Shown piece after piece: positions 7,037 through 14,028 of a stretch of DNA of 32,319 bases (positions within the stretch are counted from its first letter, which is position 1; each line of letters starts with the position of its first letter). A model generated the notes under the pieces. It made no database searches, had not been told where the DNA came from, and worked only from the letters and a program-made list of their open reading frames with translations. This DNA comes from Caldilineaceae bacterium (GTDB taxonomy: Bacteria; Chloroflexota; Anaerolineae; Caldilineales; Caldilineaceae), in the NCBI GenBank assembly GCA_019637695.1, contig JAHBVG010000082.1, forward strand, positions 1 to 32,319, read 5' to 3'. Position numbers and translations under genes: made by a program.

Positions 7037-8994
7037 CAGTTGGTCTCTCTCTGTGCGTAGAGGATTCCATTTCTGCCCGGCACGAAGATCATGCCGTCAC
7101 CCGCTGCCGGTTGACCCGCCACAGAGGCAACATTAAACCCTGTTGTCAAGACGCCCTGGAAGGCATCCAGAATTTGTACCGTTCCCGATTCGGTGGCAAA
7201 AAAGAGGCGTCCTTCCCCCACAATCGGCCCGCCGACGATCCCGCTCACAGGGTAGTTCCACAGGAGCGCGCCATTACTGCGGGCAATCGCTTTGATGAAG
7301 TTGTTGCCAGATGCGTAAAGATTGCTGCGGTCCAGCGCCATCATTTCGACACGCTCATTGCTCGAATAGGTCCAGATCTCCTTCCCCGTATTGGCGTCCA
7401 GGGCGTAGATATTGCCGTTGCCATTGGCTGCATAGAGTTCGGCCAGCGCCAGGACACCCGGCTGGCTATAGATTGGCGGCGCAGAGACCGAGCTGAAAAT
7501 ATCCGATCTTTCCCAAACGACAGCGCCGTTATTGTAGATATCCACAGCTTGCAGCGAATTGTTGCCCGCGTAGAGCAACTGGTTGCCGGCGATTGGATAT
7601 TGAAGATTGCTGCCAGGCGTGGCGATGGACCAGACAACGGCTCCATTGTCTTTGTTGATCGCGTAGAGCCGGTTATCCATCCCGGCGATAAAGAGAAAAT
7701 TGCCATATAGATTAGGGGCGCTTCGTGGTTGCGTCGGCAGTTTTACCTGCCAATAGGGTGAAATGGCATTGCCCTGATCGATGAAGGAAAAGAGATTGCC
7801 ATCCGTATCCACCACATAGACAAAGGGCTGCAGAACAGCGACAGCATGGCGGATCACATGGGTGAATCGATGACGCCAGCGCTGGTTGCCACTATTTTTA
7901 TCGAAGCTATTGAGTTCTAGATCCTCGCTGGCAACGATGACACTCTGCCCTGCAACGATGACCGGTGAAGAAAGTGACAGTGGCGCCTGGGCTGGCTGCG
8001 GCCAGGCATCGCGAAGTGTCGATAAAAAGGTATTGTTTACCTGGGCGTGGCCGGCGGAACTGCGGCGGTAAAGCGGAAAATCCCCAGCCGGGATGGGCGT
8101 CTTGGCCGGGATAGGCGTCAGGGCGATAGCCGTAGACTGTTTTTCAAGCAGCCAGCGCGCGTCGTTTGGCGTGCCATTGCTGGGCGCGCTCGGTGGAAGC
8201 TGATTATCACGCAGATCCAAATTGGCCTGCCGTATCCACCCGTTAACATTCTGTTCACAACAGACGTAGATCCACTCGCCTGAGGTATCTCGCCCACGCA
8301 AAACCAGCCGCTGCTGCGCAGGGATCGTGGTTGTTAATGTGTAAAGCGTGCTGGGACCCTCTCGTACAGGCGCGGCGCGGATGGTAAATGCCTGCAACAG
8401 CACATCCTCTTGGGCAGCGATGACAGGCGTCCATGTGGCTGTCGGTGTCTGTGTCTCTGCGAGGGAAGGTTCATCGGTCGCCGTCTGATCCCCACCGTTT
8501 CCGTCGCCATTGATGGGTGTTGGCGTCTCTATGGGGGAAACCGTGGGGACAATGTCTGTTGGTGTGGTGATCAGCCCCGACGCTGGCGGTCCACCCCCAA
8601 CAATCGACGGCATCGAAATCACGACCGTCATTTCGACAGTTGGCGTCTCCGTTGGTGTATCCAGAGGCGTGGGTGTCTCTGTAGGGGTAAGCGTGATGGT
8701 AGGGGTGGGCGTGTCCAGCCCCAGAGCGATAAGCGCGTACTCTTGCTGTAGAGCGCGATCCTCGGCGATCTGGGTAGCACGGAAATCTATCGTCGGTGTC
8801 AGCGTCGCATTGCGGGGTGTAGCTGTCATGGTCGCCGTCGCCCTCAGCGCCCATCCTTGATCGACATACCAACGCGTCCCCGCGAAGATCAACAAGAGCA
8901 ATGCAATCAGAGAGATAGCAGCCAGGGTGGAACGATTTTGGTTGCGACGGCGTCGCTGAGAGAAGCGGTCGGCTGAAGTGAGGTCACGTTTCAT
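7036..8994 (-). CDS. Membrane-anchored PQQ-like beta-propeller protein with SH3b domain
   Basis: A 652-residue protein in four parts. Residues 1-21 are a basic cytoplasmic tail (RRRRNQNR). Residues 22-42 form one membrane helix. Residues 43-195 are a Thr/Pro-rich stalk (TPTETPT words) with no stable fold expected. Residues 197-262 form a bacterial SH3-like domain (TIRAAPVREGPSTLY, GEWIYVCC, NGWIRQ). From about 310 to the end are PQQ-type propeller blades (NSGNQRWRH, NKDNGAVVWSI, DANTGKEIWTY, RSNGALLWNY). The topology is type II, with stalk and propeller outside the cell. Function is unknown; such propellers act as scaffolds or sensors. It is translationally coupled (TGATG) to the downstream membrane protein. 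A promoter abuts the ATG (9001-9029). Confidence 0.85.
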   Translation of the reverse strand: MKRDLTSADRFSQRRRRNQNRSTLAAISLIALLLLIFAGTRWYVDQGWALRATATMTATPRNATLTPTIDFRATQIAEDRALQQEYALIALGLDTPTPTITLTPTETPTPLDTPTETPTVEMTVVISMPSIVGGGPPASGLITTPTDIVPTVSPIETPTPINGDGNGGDQTATDEPSLAETQTPTATWTPVIAAQEDVLLQAFTIRAAPVREGPSTLYTLTTTIPAQQRLVLRGRDTSGEWIYVCCEQNVNGWIRQANLDLRDNQLPPSAPSNGTPNDARWLLEKQSTAIALTPIPAKTPIPAGDFPLYRRSSAGHAQVNNTFLSTLRDAWPQPAQAPLSLSSPVIVAGQSVIVASEDLELNSFDKNSGNQRWRHRFTHVIRHAVAVLQPFVYVVDTDGNLFSFIDQGNAISPYWQVKLPTQPRSAPNLYGNFLFIAGMDNRLYAINKDNGAVVWSIATPGSNLQYPIAGNQLLYAGNNSLQAVDIYNNGAVVWERSDIFSSVSAPPIYSQPGVLALAELYAANGNGNIYALDANTGKEIWTYSSNERVEMMALDRSNLYASGNNFIKAIARSNGALLWNYPVSGIVGGPIVGEGRLFFATESGTVQILDAFQGVLTTGFNVASVAGQPAAGDGMIFVPGRNGILYAQRETN

Positions 8995-9000
8995 AGGATC

Positions 9001-9029
9001 ATTCTATCAATAACAGAGGGAACCAACAA
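9001..9029 (-). promoter_or_regulatory. Putative leaderless promoter of the PQQ-propeller gene
   Basis: On the minus strand TTGTTG (9024-9029), 17-nt spacer, TAGAAT (9001-9006). Only six bases separate the -10 box from ATG 8994, which puts the expected transcript start on or next to the start codon. No Shine-Dalgarno sequence is visible. Confidence 0.45.
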
Positions 9030-9035
9030 GAATGC

Positions 9036-9064
9036 TTGGAATTTTACCCGGCAACAGGTATAAT
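9036..9064 (+). promoter_or_regulatory. Promoter of the Crp/Fnr regulator gene
   Basis: TTGGAA (9036-9041), 17-nt spacer, TATAAT (9059-9064). The expected start near 9071 gives a 5' leader of about 130 nt. The leader contains a 7-bp inverted repeat CTGGCGT / ACGCCAG (9125-9131, 9154-9160). It matches no riboswitch class I recognise. Confidence 0.65.
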
Positions 9065-9204
9065 GACAGCAGTTCAAATCCTAAATCACCAGCCGCCCTC
9101 GCCGGTATTGACGGGTGAAATAAGCTGGCGTCGAGAGTTGAAAACCTCACCATACGCCAGGGATCTGCATCCTGGCTGGCATCTTACAGAGGAATGAGGG
9201 ATGA

Positions 9205-9909
9205 ATGATGGAAACCACTTATCACAGCAGCGTTCCCCAGCCGGCCGAAAAAATGAAATATCTTTCAGAACTGGCTGTTTTCCAAGATTTGACGCCGCGC
9301 GAGATGGAAGAGTTGAACCGCATCACCACCATGAGTACCGTCAGCCGCGGCCGCGTCTTTTATCGTCCTGAAGAACCGGGTGAGGTACTCTTCATCCTCA
9401 AGGAAGGCCGGGTTCAACTCTACCGCATCAGCCCCGAAGGCAAGAAGTTGGTGATCACCACGCTGGGGCCGCATACGCTCTTCGGCGAGATGGCTCTGCT
9501 GGGCACCAAAATGCACAACACCTTTGCCGAGGCCATTGAAGACTGTCTGATCTGCGTGATGAGCCGCACGGATCTGGAACGGCTGATCTTGAGCAAGCCG
9601 CAAGTCGCCCTGCGCATCCTGGAGATCACGGGTAAACGGTTGCGCGAAGCTGAGGAACGGTTAGAAAGCATGGCCTTTAAAGGCATTCCGGCGCGGCTGG
9701 CGAGTCTGCTGCTACGCCTTGCCGATGAACAGGGCAGCAACGAGGTGCGCGGTTTAACTCATCAAGATCTGGCCGAAAGTGTCGGCACCTATCGCGAAAC
9801 AGCAACGCAAGTACTCAACGATCTGAAAACACAGGGGTTGATCGAGATTGGCCGCAAGCGTATCCGCATCCTGGGCCGCGAGAAACTTCAAGAAGTGGCA
9901 GAAGTCTGA
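9205..9909 (+). CDS. Crp/Fnr family transcriptional regulator
   Basis: A 234-residue regulator. Residues about 20-140 form the cyclic-nucleotide-binding fold, including LFGEMALLG at 92-100. The phosphate-binding Arg-Ser of CRP is replaced by H104-N105-T106, so cAMP binding is doubtful, and there is no N-terminal FNR-type cysteine cluster. The C-terminal winged helix-turn-helix (about 180-225) has GTYRETATQ. R197 and E198 match the CRP residues that read TGTGA half-sites, while CRP's second arginine is Q. Start is ATG 9205 or 9208, behind GAGGG at 9196-9200. It has its own promoter. A CRP-like box overlaps the promoter of the next gene, a plausible target. The effector is unknown. Confidence 0.9.
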   Translation: MMETTYHSSVPQPAEKMKYLSELAVFQDLTPREMEELNRITTMSTVSRGRVFYRPEEPGEVLFILKEGRVQLYRISPEGKKLVITTLGPHTLFGEMALLGTKMHNTFAEAIEDCLICVMSRTDLERLILSKPQVALRILEITGKRLREAEERLESMAFKGIPARLASLLLRLADEQGSNEVRGLTHQDLAESVGTYRETATQVLNDLKTQGLIEIGRKRIRILGREKLQEVAEV

Positions 9910-9947
9910 CGAAGCTGAGTAAATTTATCCAAAATCGGCTTATGAAG

Positions 9948-9976
9948 TTGACATGATTTGGGGTGAGCATTACAAT
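9948..9976 (+). promoter_or_regulatory. Strong sigma-70-type promoter of the ferredoxin gene
   Basis: TTGACA (9948-9953), exactly 17 nt, TACAAT (9971-9976): a perfect -35 and a one-mismatch -10. The expected start near 9983 leaves a leader of about 150 nt. The leader contains CAATT-N5-AATTG (10054-10068) and a distant 7-bp pair GTGGATA / TATCCAC (10024-10030, 10083-10089). Confidence 0.8.
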
Positions 9977-9991
9977 GTGAACAGTTTTACA
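9976..9991 (+). promoter_or_regulatory. CRP-like operator on the ferredoxin promoter
   Basis: TGTGA-N6-TTACA matches the CRP consensus TGTGA-N6-TCACA at 9 of 10 positions. It starts on the last base of the -10 box and covers the expected transcript start, a position typical of repression. The Crp/Fnr protein encoded just upstream keeps the R-E pair that reads TGTGA. Confidence 0.5.
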
Positions 9992-10132
9992 AATGAAGCC
10001 ATCCTCTGTGCAATTGCGGCGTCGTGGATAGATCCTTTTGAGTCTAGCCCTCTCAATTGTACAAATTGGAAGATTGAATTGTTATCCACATACGCGGCGT
10101 AAGATCAACCCGTTCTCTTAGGAGGTTACTGT

Positions 10133-10408
10133 ATGACTCATGTGATTTTCGATCTGTGCATCCGTGACGGCGCCTGTGTCGAAGTCTGTCCGGTCGAATG
10201 TATTATCCCCGGCCAGCCAGAGGAAGAATGGCCCTGGTACTACATCGATCCTGACACCTGCATCGATTGCGGCGCCTGTGTGCCGGAATGCCCCGTGGAT
10301 GCCATTTTGCCCGAAGAAGATCTGCCGGAAGAGTACGCCTATTGCACTGAGTTGAATGCAATGTACTTCACCGAAGGGCCGGGTTACGCAGCGTTAGAGA
10401 TGAGCTAA
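10133..10408 (+). CDS. Ferredoxin with two Fe-S clusters, CxxDxxC variant
   Basis: A 91-residue cytoplasmic electron carrier. Cluster motif I is C9-x2-D12-x2-C15-x3-C19-P, with aspartate in place of the second cysteine. Motif II is complete: C43-x2-C46-x2-C49-x3-C53-P. C23 should ligate cluster II and C53 cluster I, as in bacterial two-cluster ferredoxins. Asp at this position is known in some ferredoxins to give a [3Fe-4S] or exchangeable [4Fe-4S] cluster. An acidic tail follows (PEEDLPEEYAY). ATG 10133 has a strong AGGAGG about 8 nt upstream. Transcription is from the promoter at 9948 and ends at the hairpin at 10439. Electron partners are not evident nearby. Confidence 0.92.
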   Translation: MTHVIFDLCIRDGACVEVCPVECIIPGQPEEEWPWYYIDPDTCIDCGACVPECPVDAILPEEDLPEEYAYCTELNAMYFTEGPGYAALEMS

Positions 10409-10438
10409 TTAACGAACATCTCGGCATAGGTACATATG

Positions 10439-10472
10439 AAAACCCCTGCTGCTGGCAGGGGTTTTTGTTTTC
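10439..10472 (+). terminator. Rho-independent terminator after the ferredoxin gene
   Basis: Perfect 11-bp stem AAAACCCCTGC / GCAGGGGTTTT with a 5-nt loop, then a T-rich tract (TTTTTGTTTT from 10462). Confidence 0.88.
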
Positions 10473-10495
10473 GACAAAAATATATCCATCCAAAT

Positions 10496-10523
10496 TTGAA
10501 TTTATTCGCTGGATCGGTACTAT
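10496..10523 (+). promoter_or_regulatory. Putative promoter of the PIG-L deacetylase gene
   Basis: TTGAAT (10496-10501), 16-nt spacer, TACTAT (10518-10523), directly after the ferredoxin terminator and 38 nt before the ATG. Confidence 0.45.
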
Positions 10524-10561
10524 CAATAAGACCGTAACCACTCAAGAAAGATAAACAGACC

Positions 10562-11347
10562 ATGACAGAAGAAAAAAAGCTACAAGGCCCCGACTGGAAG
10601 GGCGTCCAACGGGTGATGGTAATGATGGCCCACCCCGACGATCCCGATTTTAGCTGCGCGGGCACAGCCATTCAGATGGCGCGCCACGGCATCGAAGTGA
10701 CCTATATGATCCTCACCAACGGGGACAAGGGCAACCACAACCCGTTGATCACGCGTAACCAGTTGATCCTCATGCGTCAGGAGGAACAACGCGCCGCCGC
10801 CGAGTTGTGCGGCGTAAAAGATGTCCTTTTTATGGACGAGGAAGACGGCTTTCTGCGCCCCACCTTTGAATTGCGCAAACGGGTCTGCCGCGAGATCCGG
10901 CGCATCCGCCCGCAGTTAATCATCTGCCCCAACCCCGAACGCTATCTCGTGGGGGAAGGCTACATCAACCACCCCGACCATCGCAACGCTGGTGTGGTGG
11001 CGTTGGAGGCGATCTTCCCCGCCGCCGACAACCCTATGTTTTACCCGGATATGGCGAACGAGGGTTACCATCCCCACAAGATCAGTCAGCTCTACGTTAG
11101 CGGGCACGACGACGCCACGGTTGAGGTCGATGTCAGCGCAGATATTGAAACCAAGATCTCTGCCATCCTTGCGCATAAGAGCCAGTTTGAAAAACCCAAA
11201 GAGGTGGAAAAATGGCTGCGCGAACGCTGGGGCGACAAACAACCCGACGGGTCTATGCGCTACTACGAACGCTTCAAAGGGATGCGTTTCGACCGCTGGG
11301 GTGATGAGGAAGGGGAGGAGTCGGAGGAAAGCGAGCAGAAAGGGTGA
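10562..11347 (+). CDS. PIG-L (LmbE-like) family deacetylase
   Basis: A 261-residue zinc-dependent N-deacetylase. The family motif AHPDDP is at residues 23-28 (H24, D26 or D27). The second metal motif NHPDHRNAG follows at about 136-144 (H137, D139, H140). Length is normal. Members remove acetyl groups from GlcNAc-type substrates, for example in bacillithiol, mycothiol or GPI pathways. No partner gene for any of these pathways is present, so the substrate is open. The C-terminus is acidic (EEGEESEESEQKG). A weak A-rich RBS precedes ATG 10562. The gene is probably cytoplasmic and monocistronic. Confidence 0.9.
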   Translation: MTEEKKLQGPDWKGVQRVMVMMAHPDDPDFSCAGTAIQMARHGIEVTYMILTNGDKGNHNPLITRNQLILMRQEEQRAAAELCGVKDVLFMDEEDGFLRPTFELRKRVCREIRRIRPQLIICPNPERYLVGEGYINHPDHRNAGVVALEAIFPAADNPMFYPDMANEGYHPHKISQLYVSGHDDATVEVDVSADIETKISAILAHKSQFEKPKEVEKWLRERWGDKQPDGSMRYYERFKGMRFDRWGDEEGEESEESEQKG

Positions 11348-11351
11348 TGAG

Positions 11352-11395
11352 GCAGGTTTGCAAGTTTGCAGGTTTCAAGTCACAGGTTGCAAGTG
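11352..11395. repeat. GCAGGTTT/GCAAGTTT word repeat
   Basis: Degenerate tandem words of 7-8 nt (gcaggttt, gcaagttt, gcaggttt, caagtcacaggttgcaagtg) begin a few bases after the deacetylase stop. This is another word set of the same kind as the heptad elements. Confidence 0.55.
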
Positions 11396-11440
11396 AAAAT
11401 TGCCCACGCAACACGTAACACTACTCATCACCCCACCACC

Positions 11441-11503
11441 CATGATCGCCGAACCAAAGGGGGACGCCGGTATCCGGCGTCCCCCTTTGGTTCGGCGATC
11501 ATG
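11441..11503. repeat. Perfect 30-bp inverted repeat with 3-nt loop
   Basis: Left arm 11441-11470, loop TAT, right arm 11474-11503, no mismatch. The stem contains CCAAAGGGGGACGCCGG. It lies between convergent genes and has no T-run, so it may be a bidirectional terminator or a palindromic element. Its right end overlaps the start of the second MITE-like copy. With that copy and the word repeat it fills the 293-bp spacer 11348-11640; no gene is seen there. Confidence 0.85.
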
Positions 11504-11615
11504 TATTGATCAGGAAGATGATGAAACATAGGTGCGGTTACAAACCGCACATCTACAAGTGAACGTGCGGTTACAAACCGCACCTACAGATTCCACCATG
11601 TCGTTGATCAGTACA
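11502..11615. mobile_element. MITE-like element copy 2
   Basis: A 114-bp element with terminal inverted repeats TGTATTGATCA / TGATCAGTACA (one mismatch) and the same outer 15-25 bp as copy 1 at 3346-3497. The interior holds two GTGCGGTT-ACA-AACCGCAC hairpins instead of the longer middle of copy 1. Non-coding; no flanking duplication is seen. Confidence 0.65.
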
Positions 11616-11640
11616 CTTTTGTTTTCATCAACAGAACCGA

Positions 11641-13050
11641 TTACTGAAGCTCAGACATCATACTCGCTTGCAGGTCATTGCTAAAGGTAGTGAGGTTGTC
11701 CAGGGTAGTCTGGATGTCCGCACCCTGCATCATCTCGTTGAACGCCTGCTCGGCTGCATCGCGCACAGCCTGATAAGAGACAAACTGTGGCTCGTACGCG
11801 CCGTAGGGCAGCAATTCCACAGCCTGGGCATACTGAGGCCGCTCGGCCAGGTAATCGGCCAGGAATTCGCTGGCGCTGGCGCGGGTGGGGAAGTAGCCGC
11901 TGATCTCGCTCCAGCGCGCCTGAATCTCAGGCGAGGTGAACCATTTGACGAAGAGCCAGGCCGCCAGTTCCTGCTCTGGCGTGGTCTTGACGATCATCAC
12001 GTCGCCGCCATAGACGTTCTGCACAGGCTCAGCCGTGGTGTACGGAATCGCCGTCACGCCCCATTGGTCGGGATCGCGGCCCTGCTCGGTTGCGGCTGTG
12101 TTCACATCACCCTGGTAGAAGGGGATGCCGGAGCTGGATCCCTGGGTGAAGATGGCGTTGCGCGCTGCAAACTGCGGATTCGGGAAGCCTTCGGTGAAGA
12201 AGTAGGCGCAGCCGTCATCGTGCATTCCTTTGAGGAAGGTCATAGCGTCGATAGTGGCCTGACCGTTGTAGACATAGCCGGTGCCGTCCTCGGTGAGGAC
12301 GTTGCCGCCAAAGGCCATGGTCCAGGCGGCCATCGCCGAGGCGTCTTCGCGCAGGATGTAGCCGCCTGTGCCGTCACCCTTAGCTTCGGCTGCGGCGCAG
12401 GCCATTTCGCGGAACTCTTCGGGTGTGGTGGGCGGGCCAGAGAAGCCCAATTCCTCCAACCAGGTCTGGTTGTAGAAGAGCATCTCCATGGAGCGGTTGG
12501 GGGGAAAGCCCAGGCGCTGGTTGCCGAAGAGCGGGTTGACGCTGACTTCGAGGAAGGATTGGTAGAAGTCGGCCATCTCCTCGTCGCTCAGCCCGTAGAC
12601 CGGATCGGCGATCAGCACGTCAAAATCTACCAGGGTATCGTTGATCTGATAGAAGGATTGATCGTTCTGATAGCCGACGACCAGGGCCGCAGGGACTTCA
12701 CCGGCGGCGATGCTGGCGTTGACACTGTTGCGGATGTCGTTGTAGCTGCCCTGATTCTGGGCGTCAATGGTAATGCCCCATTCGTTGGTCTCGTTGAACT
12801 CCTGGACCAGGGTCATCAGCCCGGCTTCGCGGGAACCACTGTGGTTGTGCCACCAGACTACGGTCTGGCCGCTGGGATCGACGCCTTCGTAGCTTTCACC
12901 CATTGGTTCTTCTGCGGGGGCGGCAGTGGGCGCGGCAGCGGCGGGTGGCTGGGCGACGGGTTCCCCAGCGGGCGTGGGCACAGCACAGGCGCTCAACACC
13001 AGCATACTGACCAGCAGAAGTATGAAGATCATCGTAGACTTCTGTCGCAT
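11641..13050 (-). CDS. Sugar ABC transporter substrate-binding lipoprotein
   Basis: A 469-residue family 1 extracellular binding protein. The signal peptide has a lipobox (LVLSAC, acylated C22), followed by a Pro/Ala-rich linker of about 30 residues and a mature domain with VVWWHNHSGSREAGLMTLVQEFNE, typical of MalE/UgpB-like proteins. AAWLFVKWFTSPEIQARWSEISGYFP is the usual C-lobe motif. It captures a sugar or glycerophosphodiester outside the membrane and delivers it to the permease pair encoded upstream. ATG 13050 has AAGGAG 8 nt upstream. It is third in the operon, 84 nt after the second permease. No ATPase gene is present, as is common where a shared MsmK/UgpC-type ATPase is used. Confidence 0.92.
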   Translation of the reverse strand: MRQKSTMIFILLLVSMLVLSACAVPTPAGEPVAQPPAAAAPTAAPAEEPMGESYEGVDPSGQTVVWWHNHSGSREAGLMTLVQEFNETNEWGITIDAQNQGSYNDIRNSVNASIAAGEVPAALVVGYQNDQSFYQINDTLVDFDVLIADPVYGLSDEEMADFYQSFLEVSVNPLFGNQRLGFPPNRSMEMLFYNQTWLEELGFSGPPTTPEEFREMACAAAEAKGDGTGGYILREDASAMAAWTMAFGGNVLTEDGTGYVYNGQATIDAMTFLKGMHDDGCAYFFTEGFPNPQFAARNAIFTQGSSSGIPFYQGDVNTAATEQGRDPDQWGVTAIPYTTAEPVQNVYGGDVMIVKTTPEQELAAWLFVKWFTSPEIQARWSEISGYFPTRASASEFLADYLAERPQYAQAVELLPYGAYEPQFVSYQAVRDAAEQAFNEMMQGADIQTTLDNLTTFSNDLQASMMSELQ

Positions 13051-13134
13051 TGTTTAGACTCCTTGTTGTGGATAATGAACGAACAAAATGTAGACTGCAA
13101 TCCACGACCCAGCGTGAACCGGGCCGCGGAGTTT

Positions 13135-14028
13135 CTACCCTTTCAGGCCGGTGGTGGAAATCCCCTCAATAAAGGTCTTCTGGGTGAAGAAGTAGAGTAC
13201 GATCACCGGCGCCATGGTGATCATTGCGCTTGCCATCTGTAAGTGAAATTGCGAGCCGGCCTCGTCGATAAAGGCATACAATCCATAGGAAATCGGTCGC
13301 CAATCGCGCGTCGTTGTCACCAGGATGGGCCAGGCCAGCGCATTCCACGAGCTGATAAAGGCGAAAAGGATCAGCGTCATCACCGCCGGGCGCGAGAGCG
13401 GAACAACCACCTGTAATAGGTAGCGTAGATGGCCGGCCCCGTCGATCTGAGCTGAATCCCAAAGCTCGTTGGGGATCTGCATAAAGAACTGGCGGAGTAG
13501 GAAGATGCTGAAGGCGCTCGCCATAAAGGGGACCGTCAGCGCCGGCCAGTTGTTGATCCACGAAATCGGCCCCACCCGCCCCAGCCAGGAGACAGTGATG
13601 AAGTTGGGAACCCAGGTCACGGCTTCGGGCAGCATCAGCGTCGAGAGCAGCAGCGCAAAGAGAAAATTCTTCCCCCAAAATTCCATGCGGGCAAAGGCAT
13701 AGGCCGCCAACGTACAGAATACCACCTCGCCAGCGATGGTGATCACGGCGATGCGCACGCTATTCCAAAAGTAGGTGGAGAATGCCGCCTGCACCCATGC
13801 CTGGCGATAATTCTCCCATTGGATCTGCCGGGGCAGCCAGGCCCCTCCCGTCGCTTCGGTAAGGTTCATAAACGAGACGCTTACCGTGTAGAGGAAGGGG
13901 ATGATGGCGACTGCCGCGCCGATAATCAGGATCAGGTAGATGCCCAAACTGCCCAGGATCGAAGGTGGTTGTCGATCCCCGTTGGAGACGGATCGCATGG
14001 TTGAAGGTTGGGCGACAGTTCTAGCCAT
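13135..14028 (-). CDS. Carbohydrate ABC transporter permease, MalG type
   Basis: A 297-residue inner-membrane permease with six predicted helices. The EAA loop that contacts the ATPase is present (DSAQIDGAGHLRYLLQVVVP, about two thirds along). The start ATG 14028 is chosen over ATG 14049 because it overlaps the upstream stop by 8 nt, the usual arrangement, and gives MARTVAQPST before the first helix. The C-terminus FTQKTFIEGISTTGLKG is the family ending. It pairs with the long MalF-type subunit and the binding protein. Confidence 0.92.
   Translation of the reverse strand: MARTVAQPSTMRSVSNGDRQPPSILGSLGIYLILIIGAAVAIIPFLYTVSVSFMNLTEATGGAWLPRQIQWENYRQAWVQAAFSTYFWNSVRIAVITIAGEVVFCTLAAYAFARMEFWGKNFLFALLLSTLMLPEAVTWVPNFITVSWLGRVGPISWINNWPALTVPFMASAFSIFLLRQFFMQIPNELWDSAQIDGAGHLRYLLQVVVPLSRPAVMTLILFAFISSWNALAWPILVTTTRDWRPISYGLYAFIDEAGSQFHLQMASAMITMAPVIVLYFFTQKTFIEGISTTGLKG

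Noticed and set aside
6400..7710. Open frame of 436 codons on the plus strand across two minus-strand genes
   Set aside because: It crosses the coupled junction of two minus-strand genes, and its Gln/Arg/Gly-rich composition is typical of an antisense shadow.
9065..9204. Riboswitch in the leader of the Crp/Fnr gene
   Set aside because: Only a 7-bp stem with a long loop is visible, and no conserved core of a known riboswitch class could be matched.
11441..11503. Standard rho-independent terminator
   Set aside because: The stem is perfect, but neither side is followed by a T-run, so it is reported as an inverted repeat instead.
11668..13242. Open frame of 524 codons on the plus strand
   Set aside because: It is fully antisense to the sugar-binding lipoprotein gene, which has a signal peptide, RBS and family motifs. 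The long antisense frame follows from GC-rich codon bias.
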